Assembly: GCA_965226025.1 (NCBI GenBank)
Contig: CBDDCD010000001.1
Coordinates: forward strand, 1,302,001-1,366,000
DNA from: Moanibacter sp965226025
GTDB lineage: Bacteria > Verrucomicrobiota > Verrucomicrobiia > Opitutales > UBA2987
Length of the DNA: 64,000 bases
Reading direction: 5' to 3'
This document shows, in pieces, positions 8,476 through 15,909 of this stretch. Made by a program: the position numbers and the translations under genes. The first letter of the stretch is position 1, and every line of letters begins with the position of its first letter. Below the pieces are notes generated by a model, which made no database searches, was not told the DNA's origin, and was given only the letters and a program-made list of their open reading frames with translations.

Positions 8476-9486
8476 CTACGTGATCTTCCCCTCATCCCGA
8501 AACCATTGGATACTTTCGGCAATCGATTCGCCGCAGTCACGCATCGGCTTCAGTCCAAGGTCCGAAGTGGACTGTCTACCGTCGAAGTGCAATGTTCGCT
8601 GTGTCAGTTTCACTCCGGTGACCGTAGCCATCGGCGGCTGCTTGGTCCCGAAAAAAGTCCGGAACCACTCTTCCAAATAGGCAAATGAGAGCGCGACAAG
8701 GTAGGGAACACGCCACCGCGGCGCCGGGTAATCAACTAATCCGGAAAGGTGTCGAAACAGTTCGATAATAGTCCAGTTTTCATGGACAACGAGATAGCTG
8801 CGTCCGACCTCACCACGCTGGGCCGCGGCCCATATTCCCGCGGCCACATCTCTCACATCGATAAAGTTCAATTCTCCATCGAGGTAGGCTTTGATGCGCC
8901 CGTTGCAGAAGTCGCAGATCATTCGAGAAGGCGGACCCATCTTTCGATCACCGGGACCGATTGGGATACTCGGGCGGACGATAACAACCGGATCGCCGGA
9001 TTCAGCCGCCTCCCTCGCGGCATGCTCAGCAAGCCATTTGCTCCGGCAGTACGGTCCGATCATATCTTCCAGAGTCGTCTCCGTCTCCTCATTGATCACA
9101 CCTATCTGACACGGTGGAGAGAGTATAGACTCCGTCGATACATGCACTATCCGGTTCGCTCCTGCTCTCCGTGCCGCGGAAAGAACGTTTCGTGTCCCCT
9201 GATGATTGACCTGTTCAAACTCCTTCGGATCGCGCGCCCAAAGATTCGGGTTCGCGGCGAGATGCAGAACCACTTCGCAGCCCTCGGCGGCATCGGCCAC
9301 CCCTGAAGCGTCGCGAAGGTCGGCTTGAACGATCTCAATCTCATCGTCGGGCAAGTGGGACGTTGCGACTCCCGGCTTCTCCAGCACCCGCACGGCACGG
9401 CCCTCGCCGACGAGCTGCTCCACAAGGTGCGAACCTACATAGCCCGCCCCTCCCGTTACCAGCACCTTTTCCCTATCCTCCGGCAC
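8476..9486 (-). CDS. NAD-dependent epimerase/dehydratase
   Basis: This 336-residue extended short-chain dehydrogenase has the Rossmann motif GGAGYVGSH at residues 12-20, an Asp-containing NAD pocket (ADLRD), and the catalytic Ser/Tyr-x3-Lys set in VSTES and YCRSK. It resembles the 3-beta-HSD/HpnA-like branch more than the sugar-nucleotide 4-epimerases. A C-terminal hydrophobic stretch (VPYLVALSFAYLEEWF) may touch the membrane. It lies between a CDP-alcohol phosphotransferase and a ketopantoate-reductase-like gene on the same strand. Gaps of about 150-170 bases leave it unclear whether they share one transcript. Confidence 0.85.
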   Translation of the reverse strand: MPEDREKVLVTGGAGYVGSHLVEQLVGEGRAVRVLEKPGVATSHLPDDEIEIVQADLRDASGVADAAEGCEVVLHLAANPNLWARDPKEFEQVNHQGTRNVLSAARRAGANRIVHVSTESILSPPCQIGVINEETETTLEDMIGPYCRSKWLAEHAAREAAESGDPVVIVRPSIPIGPGDRKMGPPSRMICDFCNGRIKAYLDGELNFIDVRDVAAGIWAAAQRGEVGRSYLVVHENWTIIELFRHLSGLVDYPAPRWRVPYLVALSFAYLEEWFRTFFGTKQPPMATVTGVKLTQRTLHFDGRQSTSDLGLKPMRDCGESIAESIQWFRDEGKIT

Positions 9487-9618
9487 GATTCATTTTGTTC
9501 GTTTTCTCCTATCTCGCCTGCTTTGGGCATTCTTGAATTGTCCACCCCTAGGGGATCAGTGGGAGAAGACCGGACTATACCTTCACTCGCAACTCGAAAC
9601 CCGCAACTCTCCCCCTCC

Positions 9619-9650
9619 CCATCCGTTGTCTCCTCGAATCCGTCGGACCC
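9619..9650. repeat. Dispersed pyrimidine-rich intergenic repeat, copy 1
   Basis: About 32 bases beginning CCATCCGTT and continuing through CCTCGAATCCGTCGGAC. They recur with few changes at 10749-10780, in the same orientation, in the next intergenic gap of this gene group. Related CCATCCG words are scattered at 11370-11470 and about 12340. Such units occur between genes and not within them. Confidence 0.6.
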
Positions 9651-9652
9651 GC

Positions 9653-10705
9653 TCAACGGGTAGTCTCCCCAATAAATTCGTCGAGCCTTCGCCTGGATGG
9701 CATCTCGCGGGTCGCCTCCATCCGCTTGACCAAATCGTAAACAAGCCGGTTCAGCGGTATCTCGCGGTCTCCCGCAAGCTCGATCAGGTGGCCGTTGAAA
9801 AAGTCGATCTCGGTCCGGCCCTTCTCAATGTCACCGGACATCGAGCAGTAGGTATTGCGTAAAGACCATGCGAAAGGCCATGCCATGATCCTCGCCAACA
9901 ACGGCAATCGCAAGATGCGGTCCACGGTATCGGGATGAAAAGGTCCGACGACTCCCAATGGAGCGCCGGCCGCCTTCAGGATACGATAGTTCTCGCGCAA
10001 GATCGAAAAGAACAGTTCCCGGGCCCTTCGAATCGTCAAGAGTTGCCCGTTGTCCAGACCGGCCACCGCTGCCAACGGACTGATAGCGGCGTTGTACATC
10101 ACTTTTGTGTACTTGTAGGGAAGGACATCGGGAACTCTCTTCAGGCGAAAATTGCCGTGTCGCTTCAGAACCTCCACTACCCTCTCAACTTCCTCGGGCG
10201 CTTCCCCCTCATCGCTTTCACCCCATCCGCCGAGATGGAGGTAACCTCTCCGCGTGATTCTCGTGTGAGCGCGCCCCGGTATAGACTCGGAGACAAATGA
10301 AGCGATGCCTTCGAGAGTGCTGCGCTTCATCAACTCCGGATCGAAACCATTCTGAATCGGGATCACTCGGGCCGATTCCGGGAGTCGCTCCAAAACGGAC
10401 GCATTGTCAAAACACTTCGTGCAGAGAACAACGATACACGCATCCGAAGGCAGCCATTCCCCGAAAGACACGAACCGTGCCGGGAAAAGGGGACGATCAT
10501 CCAGTCCCACACCATTAAGCCCTCCCCATTCCACTTTCCGCTCGTCCGCATCGACAAAAGTTACGTCGAGTCCGCCGGCACACATAGCATATCCCACTGC
10601 GCACCCTATGCCCCCGGCTCCGACGACATAGACATCTGCTCTAGCCCGCCCTGTTTCGCCTGGCGAAAGGGCGCGGCAATCTGATTGATCTTCCACTCCG
10701 ATCAA
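9653..10705 (-). CDS. Ketopantoate reductase family (PanE/ApbA-like) oxidoreductase
   Basis: This 350-residue protein has the NAD(P) motif VVGAGGIGCAVGY near residues 31-43, followed by the VTFVDAD strand, and a C-terminal all-helical ApbA-type domain with the conserved Lys in PYKYTKVMYNA (Lys about 205). True PanE reduces 2-dehydropantoate to pantoate for CoA synthesis, but many homologues act on other 2-keto or hydroxy acids. The family match is solid, whereas a pantoate role is unproven because no panB/panC is nearby. Most of the first 25 residues precede the fold, so a later start is possible. It ends near a pyrimidine-rich repeat. Confidence 0.83.
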   Translation of the reverse strand: MIGVEDQSDCRALSPGETGRARADVYVVGAGGIGCAVGYAMCAGGLDVTFVDADERKVEWGGLNGVGLDDRPLFPARFVSFGEWLPSDACIVVLCTKCFDNASVLERLPESARVIPIQNGFDPELMKRSTLEGIASFVSESIPGRAHTRITRRGYLHLGGWGESDEGEAPEEVERVVEVLKRHGNFRLKRVPDVLPYKYTKVMYNAAISPLAAVAGLDNGQLLTIRRARELFFSILRENYRILKAAGAPLGVVGPFHPDTVDRILRLPLLARIMAWPFAWSLRNTYCSMSGDIEKGRTEIDFFNGHLIELAGDREIPLNRLVYDLVKRMEATREMPSRRRLDEFIGETTR

Positions 10706-10748
10706 ACATTACATCAGTCGCATCTTTATGAAAGAACGTTTCCGTCCT

Positions 10749-10780
10749 CCATCCGTTTACCTCCTCGAACCCGTTGGACT
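10749..10780. repeat. Dispersed pyrimidine-rich intergenic repeat, copy 2
   Basis: Second copy of the 32-base unit described at 9619-9650, upstream of the ketopantoate-reductase-like gene. A direct alignment shows conserved CCATCCGTT and CTCCTCGAA blocks with scattered substitutions. Confidence 0.6.
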
Positions 10781-10922
10781 TTTCTCTCCCCTCCCCAATC
10801 CGTTGCCTTCCTTCTGGCTGCCGGTTTGAGAGGCCCTGTTTTTCCCAGATCCCGGCAAGAGCGCACACAAATCGATTAGGTTTGACGACCCATTGTCGTT
10901 TCTGGAACAACACATTCTATTG

Positions 10923-11288
10923 ATGAGCACGGATTCCAAAACCGAACCCGACTGGGCAGCTGCCATCGCGCTGCGGAGAAGAGATTGCATTGGTTACGCG
11001 ATTGTCGGATTCCTCGCATTCCTGGCTGCACTCTTATCCGGTCCGGGCCTCACCGAACTAGGCAGTGATCGCCTTCGTTCAACCATGATAGTCATTTCGG
11101 CTCTGACCTCGATCATAGGAATCGTATTTTCCTTTGAGTCAGAGAAGAGTCTCATGGCTAAAAGGGAGGAGGTCCTCCGGCCTCTGACCAAGAGAAAAAG
11201 TGCTTCACCCCTGGCACACTTCCTCGGAGCCACCGCCATAGGGGCCATCTACTCCGTTGCGTTCTATTGCTTCTACCTCTCAGCATAG
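10923..11288 (+). CDS. Small three-helix membrane protein, unknown function
   Basis: This predicted 121-residue membrane protein has three hydrophobic helices at about residues 22-40, 50-68 and 98-117. A basic, Lys/Arg-rich cytoplasmic loop (MAKREEVLRPLTKRK) sits between helices two and three. The ATG at 10923 (MSTDSKTEP) is preferred to the TTG codon at 10893. No family is recognised. It is alone on the plus strand, and its stop codon lies inside the long hairpin at 11282-11331. Confidence 0.5.
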   Translation: MSTDSKTEPDWAAAIALRRRDCIGYAIVGFLAFLAALLSGPGLTELGSDRLRSTMIVISALTSIIGIVFSFESEKSLMAKREEVLRPLTKRKSASPLAHFLGATAIGAIYSVAFYCFYLSA

Positions 11289-11331
11289 ACGCCTACCCAA
11301 ATCCTAGCGGATTCGGGTAGGCGTCTATGCT
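11282..11331. terminator. Long hairpin over the stop codon of the small membrane protein
   Basis: Two 23-base arms (11282-11304 and 11309-11331) pair with one mismatch around a TAGC loop. No T-run follows on either strand, so it is a candidate transcript-stabilising or factor-assisted terminator, or a REP-like unit, and not a classical intrinsic terminator. Confidence 0.6.
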
Positions 11332-11586
11332 ATGTCCTGTCATCTGTTACTCTGTAGCTCTGTCGTTCCGTCTTCTCCCCATTCGTTGCATTCAAAACTA
11401 TCCCCTTTAGAACAATCCGCAGTTTTCTCAAATCCGCGGTCATTTCCTCTTCTCTCCATCCGCGGTCCTCCGTGATCTCAGCGTGCTCTGCGGTTAATCC
11501 CCGACCTCTTTGCCTTCCATGAAATATCACGCCACCCGCGCCTCTCCTATCTGCGAACTCACCCCATCGTCTAAAGGATCCGAGAT
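11332..11586. other. Intergenic region with decayed repeat sequence
   Basis: Pyrimidine-rich sequence with several CATCCGCGG and TCCGTGATCTCAGCG words, which belong to the dispersed intergenic repeat family also seen at about 5226-5265, 9619 and 10749. No gene is seen. Confidence 0.45.
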
Positions 11587-11988
11587 ATGAATGAAAAGAA
11601 CCGCATACATTAGCACACGGATGATACTTCAGTGAACATCTCTCCTCTGATCGATATGGTGTTCATACTGCTGATCTTTTTCATCGTAACCGCGGTCTTA
11701 GTGAAAGAGGTAGGACTCGATGTTTCCAAACCCGAAGAGGGTCCTGGCAAAGACAAGGTCGTCGTCAACTTACGCGTCACCGCCCGAGGCGACGTCTTCA
11801 CTGACAACGTAAACATCGGCATCAGCGGCGTCCGAGCAGCGGTTCGAAACAAGATGCAAAGGGAAACGCTTCCAGTCATCATAGAAGTTGCATTCGAAGT
11901 ACCGGCCGGCACCACCGTCAGAGTGATGGACGAAGTAAAATCGGTAAAGCCAGATGCCCTCATCAGCCTCGCTCAAGCCAGAGGCTAG
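11587..11988 (+). pseudogene. exbD: ExbD/TolR-type biopolymer transport protein with in-frame TAG
   Basis: The frame from ATG 11587 reads MNEKNRIH, then TAG at 11611-11613, then HTDDTS and the family hallmark NISPLIDMVFILLIFF, which contains the membrane-embedded Asp that uses proton-motive force. The rest is the periplasmic TolR/ExbD domain, ending in SLAQARG. Without the stop the protein would be 133 residues, the usual ExbD length. With it, translation could only begin at the GTG at 11632, directly before the helix, losing the short cytoplasmic tail. ExbD normally works with ExbB and TonB to energise outer-membrane transport. Neither gene is here. It may be a pseudogene, a sequencing error, or a GTG-started short form. 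Confidence 0.75.
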
Positions 11989-12620
11989 GAATCTGTTCAA
12001 ACTTTCCTTTCGTCCCCCCAAAGAGGGTTCGGGACAGTCTTGTCTAATCTGATGCAGAACTCCATATTAAGAGAAGCTCAAGGAGGCCTATTCTGGAAAG
12101 GATGCAGCGCTCAACAAATGAGTGAGCGACTTGCCAATGGACTGTCGCAAACTGATCCCCATAAAACGTGCAAACGGATACGAATCGATTGTCCTCTTCC
12201 TCTTAGTCGTCCTCTTAATCTCTAAGGATCCCCCAGGCTTGCCCTGGGGAGGAATCAGGTTTCTCGGCTAGAAGAAAGGAAGCGTTTTATCCTACCTCTG
12301 CCGTACCTTCCGCTTCGACCGGCCCTTCAAAAGACAACAGCTCTCCCCATCCGTGTCCATTCGTCCCGCTCAGCGAGATTCGTGGTTTTCGTCTTCTCTA
12401 TAACAGCGGCTCCACTGCGCTAGGTTTACTCGTATTCGCAACATACCCCATGTTAAGATCCTCACTTAGCCACCGATCTGATACTACCGTCTGTTAGTCT
12501 CGGGAATAGCCCGCTTTCGGACTCCGCCAGCAACAATGCGTCGGGCGGGAGATTCCGCCGCAGACCGATCGGGGGCAGTTTGTAAGAAAAGCGGGCGAGG
12601 CGCGAGATGGATACTACGTA
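11989..12620. other. Intergenic region between exbD remnant and IS copy 1
   Basis: About 630 bases with no convincing gene. It starts with an AGGAATCTGT word (11987-11996) of the dispersed repeat described below, carries a CCCCAGG..CCTGGGG hairpin at about 12232-12251 similar to the outer arm of the palindromic element at 2875-3072, and contains another CCATCCGTGTCC repeat at about 12345. Confidence 0.5.
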
Positions 12621-12677
12621 GAGCCCGTCCCAGTGGTGGAAACAATTGATTTTTAATGAGTTATGGGCAAAAAAAAG

Positions 12678-12709
12678 GCCGGATAGAGCTGCAAAAAGCT
12701 CGATCCGGC
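12678..12709 (-). terminator. Intrinsic terminator at left end of IS copy 1
   Basis: A stem of 12 paired bases with one mismatch (GCCGGAT.GAGCT against AGCTC.ATCCGGC) is followed on the minus strand by a run of eight T residues. It would stop transcripts running leftward out of the element. The same structure is in copy 2 at 37084-37115. Confidence 0.7.
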
Positions 12710-12760
12710 GAAAAAGGGCGCTTATGCTTGCGTTAGTCAAATACAAAGCACGCCCTTCTC

Positions 12761-14239
12761 ATGAAAAATATTGCCGTACAAAGCTTCCTGCGTCCAGCCC
12801 TAACTCCAGTCATTCGATGCAAAGACTACACCGTGTTTCTGGAAACAATGGAGCGGATTGACCGGGTTTTGATCGACTCCTCGCTGGAAAGGGAGGCGAT
12901 CGTAAAAGCCTTGGAAGGATGGGATGAAGCGGGAGGGAAGGATCGGGAGCGACGCGCTCTAAGAGCGATAAAAGCGCTGCGGGTGGAGGTGGTGCGTCAT
13001 TTACTCGGAGGGATATCCTTTCGTTGTCTGTCGCAGGAGTTGGGACGCAGTGAGCTTCTGGCTAATTTTTGCCGGGTGCGTGAGGTAGACGGGATCCGGA
13101 AAATATCGAAGAGCAGTCTGGAACGGGATTCGAAATTCTTCGACGAAGCGTATCTGAGACAGCTGCATGCAAGGATGACCGAGGTGGTGGGCAATGCTGA
13201 ACATTGTGGTGAGGCAGGATTAGAGAAGCCGATCGATACGAGGGAATGCCTGATCGACGCCACTTGCCTGGAAGCGAACATCCACTGGCCCGTGGACTGG
13301 GTCTTGCTCAAGGATGTGGGAGCAACGCTGCTCAAGGCGATCAGTCTGATCCGGCAGGCGGGAATGAAACAGCGCATGCCCCAGGGAGCAAAGGGATTGG
13401 CTCGGGAGATGAACAAACGGTGCCTGGAGATGACGCATGCGCGTCGGCGCCGGGAGGCGGGCAAAGCGCGTAAAGGGATCCTGCGGCGGATGAAGCTATT
13501 GCTCAAGAAGATTGAGGGCCATGCCCTTCGCCACCGTGACTTATTGGAAGCTATGTGGATGCAAAGCGATTACACCGAGAAGAAGGCGAGCCGAATCATC
13601 GAGCGAATGGATGGTATGTTAGAGCAGATACCGCAGGTCATGAAACAGGCGCACGAACGGATCATAGGGGGGCGGCAGGTGAAGAATGAGGAGAAGATCC
13701 TGAGCGCCTACGAACCTGAGATTGACGTCATCGTGCGAGGCAAGGCAGATCGGGAGGTGGAGTTTGGCAACACCCTTTATTTATGCGAGAGCGCAGAGGG
13801 ATATCTGTTGGACTGGAAACTGTATGGGGGGCAGGCCCCGAGCGAATTGAAGCAGCTTTGGGAAAGTCTGGAGAGGCAAAAGGGCTTCGCTTTAGAGGAG
13901 AAGATCGAAGCGATCAGTGGGGATCGGGGCTATGCCTCGAAGGCGGCCAGCAAGCGGCTCCAGGCAGAGGGGATTTTTGACGCCCTTACGCCCCGCAATC
14001 CACAAGAGCTCAAGGAGCGGATGGAGGAGCCGCGCTTTGTCCGGTTGCAGCGACGACGAGGGAGCACCGAAGGCCGGATCGGAGTGCTCAAGAACCGATG
14101 GCACGGGGGCAAGATACGCAGCAAAGGCTTTGACAACCGTAACCTTAGCGTGGCCTGGTCGGTTCTGTCCCACAATCTATGGAAAATCGCGCAGAGACTT
14201 GCGCAAGAACATGAGAAAGAGGCAACGCAGGCGGCATAG
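12761..14239 (+). CDS. DDE transposase of IS copy 1
   Basis: This 492-residue transposase has candidate catalytic acids in LIDATCLEANIHWP (first Asp, about residue 168), SGDRGYAS (second Asp, about 387) and RRGSTEGRIGVLKNR (Glu, about 441), the spacing of an RNase H-fold DDE enzyme. A basic, helical insertion of about 100 residues lies between the first and second acids. The family is not certain: IS1182-like or ISNCY-like elements are the best guesses. No good ribosome binding site precedes ATG 12761, and the Met at 12848 (MERID) is an alternative start. Confidence 0.88.
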   Translation: MKNIAVQSFLRPALTPVIRCKDYTVFLETMERIDRVLIDSSLEREAIVKALEGWDEAGGKDRERRALRAIKALRVEVVRHLLGGISFRCLSQELGRSELLANFCRVREVDGIRKISKSSLERDSKFFDEAYLRQLHARMTEVVGNAEHCGEAGLEKPIDTRECLIDATCLEANIHWPVDWVLLKDVGATLLKAISLIRQAGMKQRMPQGAKGLAREMNKRCLEMTHARRRREAGKARKGILRRMKLLLKKIEGHALRHRDLLEAMWMQSDYTEKKASRIIERMDGMLEQIPQVMKQAHERIIGGRQVKNEEKILSAYEPEIDVIVRGKADREVEFGNTLYLCESAEGYLLDWKLYGGQAPSELKQLWESLERQKGFALEEKIEAISGDRGYASKAASKRLQAEGIFDALTPRNPQELKERMEEPRFVRLQRRRGSTEGRIGVLKNRWHGGKIRSKGFDNRNLSVAWSVLSHNLWKIAQRLAQEHEKEATQAA

Positions 14240-14439
14240 GGATCCAAGAATCGAGTCAGAGGCGCTTCCTTGGGAGAACTATCGACTCAAAGCGAGAGGA
14301 AGGGTGCTGGAAAGGTGCATAACGGATAAAAGGTAAGCTACCGAGGACGGAAGGCATGTCGTGGTCTACATAACGTGACGAAGATTGATATCGGTATCAG
14401 GCTTCCACCCAAATCCTCTCGGATTTGGGACAGCCTCTA

Positions 14440-14503
14440 AGTACTCGAGTTCGAAAAATACGGTGATGTATGTGGGAGCGCCAATAATACGAACTCGAGT
14501 ACT
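14440..14503. repeat. Perfect 14-bp inverted repeat beside IS copy 1
   Basis: AGTACTCGAGTTCG at 14440-14453 is repeated exactly in inverse at 14490-14503. It begins two bases after the element end. It may be an older element end or a regulatory palindrome. Confidence 0.55.
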
Positions 14504-14511
14504 AAGTGACC

Positions 14512-14690
14512 TTCACGACCCTTACATTCGTACTGTATCTGCCGGTCGTCTTCTCGCTCTACTGGCTTCTTCGTGAACGGCGCTATCAGAACGCGCTTCT
14601 GCTCCTTGTTTCAAATACTTCGGCTTCTTCGCCGACAACTTCCTTCAACTGGCCCAGACAATCGGCTGGAACACGGGAAAAGTAACGCTC
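14512..14690 (+). pseudogene. MBOAT (AlgI/DltB-like) O-acyltransferase remnant
   Basis: Two frames match consecutive parts of a membrane-bound O-acyltransferase. From 14512 the frame gives LPVVFSLYWLLRERRYQNALLLLV, the usual first helix and arginine-rich loop. It then jumps frame at about 14610 to FKYFGFFADNFLQLAQTIGW, the segment normally found about 60-70 residues later. The intervening helices are deleted, and the catalytic His region is absent. Intact members acylate polysaccharides such as alginate or teichoic acid. It lies directly downstream of IS copy 1. Confidence 0.6.
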
Positions 14691-14968
14691 CAGGATTCGT
14701 TTCCAAAATACACCCCGACCAACCTCAGCCTCCACGCCACTCTTGGAATCGATTTCATGCTCAACGAGACGACCCCGTATCTCGGCCACGCCGTCAAAAT
14801 CCGAACCGCCGAAATGATCGTAAGATTGAAGCCGATCTTGGCCGCAATGGACTGTGGATCACCCACAGAGGCACGTTGCTTGACGCCCAGTCCCAATGGG
14901 GATACGGCTCAGCATCTCTACCGCAGTTCTCTAGGTTTGCTAAAGGTACCTCCTCAGACCGGCGATTC
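14691..14968 (+). pseudogene. Unidentified decayed coding segment
   Basis: One frame reads NLSLHATLGIDFMLNETTP followed by RTAEMIVR. A one-base change of frame at about 14823 then gives KIEADLGRNGLWITHRGTLL and DAQSQWGYGSASLP. The continuity of protein-like sequence across a frame change suggests a broken gene. The family was not recognised. Confidence 0.35.
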
Positions 14969-15523
14969 ATGCCAACATTTCTGACGCACCCGGCTGTTCC
15001 AATCTCCCTTGCGCTTGCGGGAAAGTCACGCATCTGTCCTTCCTTGCTCGCCGCCGGCATTTTCGTTTCGGTTCTTCCAGACGCCGACGTTGTGGCCTTT
15101 CAACTCGGCATCCCATATGAGCACACGTTGGGTCACAGGGGCCTTTCTCACTCCCCCGTATTCGCCTTTCTCTTGGCTGCCGCTGGGAGCCGCGCATTTT
15201 CCTCCGGGAGAAGGATTGCCGCATTCTGGTTTCTCTTCCTATCGGCCCTGTCGCATGGCATTCTCGACGCCGCCACCAACGGTGGTCTAGGAGTCGCATT
15301 TCTGAGTCCCATCAGTAATTCGCGATTCTTTCTTCCTTGGAGGCCAATCCTCGTGTCTCCTCTTTCAGTCACTGGATTCCTTACGGAGCGCGGTCTCTTT
15401 GTCCTGCTCTCAGAGTTGCTCTGGGTCTGGGCGCCTCTCCTAACCGTTGCCCTCTTGTCGCGCTTGATCATTCGCTCTCGAGAGCCCAGCAAGTCGACTC
15501 AGCCGACCGAACCCGGAGATTGA
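14969..15523 (+). CDS. YdjM/DUF457-type membrane-bound metal-dependent hydrolase
   Basis: This 184-residue membrane protein of the LexA-binding, inner-membrane hydrolase family (DUF457) has short conserved motifs that form the putative metal site: PDAD at about residues 40-43, HRGLSHS at about 56-62, and LSHGILDA at about 90-97. About four hydrophobic helices lie around and after them. The ATG at 14969 is chosen because sequence before it in this frame belongs to a decayed gene. Function in the family is poorly known. No partner gene is evident. Confidence 0.78.
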   Translation: MPTFLTHPAVPISLALAGKSRICPSLLAAGIFVSVLPDADVVAFQLGIPYEHTLGHRGLSHSPVFAFLLAAAGSRAFSSGRRIAAFWFLFLSALSHGILDAATNGGLGVAFLSPISNSRFFLPWRPILVSPLSVTGFLTERGLFVLLSELLWVWAPLLTVALLSRLIIRSREPSKSTQPTEPGD

Positions 15524-15909
15524 ACTCCAGCGTAACCGGAAGGAGGTCAGAGCAACCGAGTCCGGGACAGGGTTTAGGTTCTTTCTTTGTTGGTTTATTC
15601 TTTGCCAACACCACTATCCAAAACAACTACCTGCAGGGGCGGACCTATATCGTTGTCGTGGTCGATTCCAGGCGAATGGCTTGCGAGCCGTTTCGCAGTC
15701 TCAGTAGAATCCTGAAGCACTCCTTGGCCAGTCGCATACTTCCCGGCAAGTTCAAACTGGGCCGGGAAGAGCCGATTACCATCTTTGATCATCCCGATTA
15801 CAACCTGACTGAGGGAAGTATCGTGGTTTGTCCTGGCGCGGCTAGGTTTTCTTCAGGACCATCCATTTCCCCTTGCCCGCGCGAACGACAGAGTCGATAA
15901 CCGGTCAAC
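15524..15909. other. Intergenic region, no gene recognised
   Basis: About 390 bases upstream of the large membrane protein. Open frames here lack recognisable sequence and a plausible start. It presumably contains the promoter of the following gene. Confidence 0.45.

Larger units (their letters stand above)
12621..14437 (+). mobile_element. Insertion sequence, copy 1 (1817 bp, unassigned DDE family)
   Basis: The element is identical, as far as direct comparison shows, to 37027-38843. Ends are defined by where the two copies diverge and by the duplicated target of copy 2. Terminal inverted repeats are GAGCCCGTCCCA and GAGGCTGTCCCA (10 of 12 match). Here the flanking hexamers are TACGTA on the left and TAAGTA on the right, one mismatch from a 6-bp target duplication. 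It carries a single transposase gene, an internal hairpin near the left end, and a short hairpin (AAATCC..GGATTT) at the right end. Confidence 0.88.

Noticed and set aside
11610..11963. Minus-strand 117-residue frame opposite exbD
   Set aside because: It is the shadow of the ExbD frame. The plus strand carries the recognisable membrane helix and NISPLID motif.
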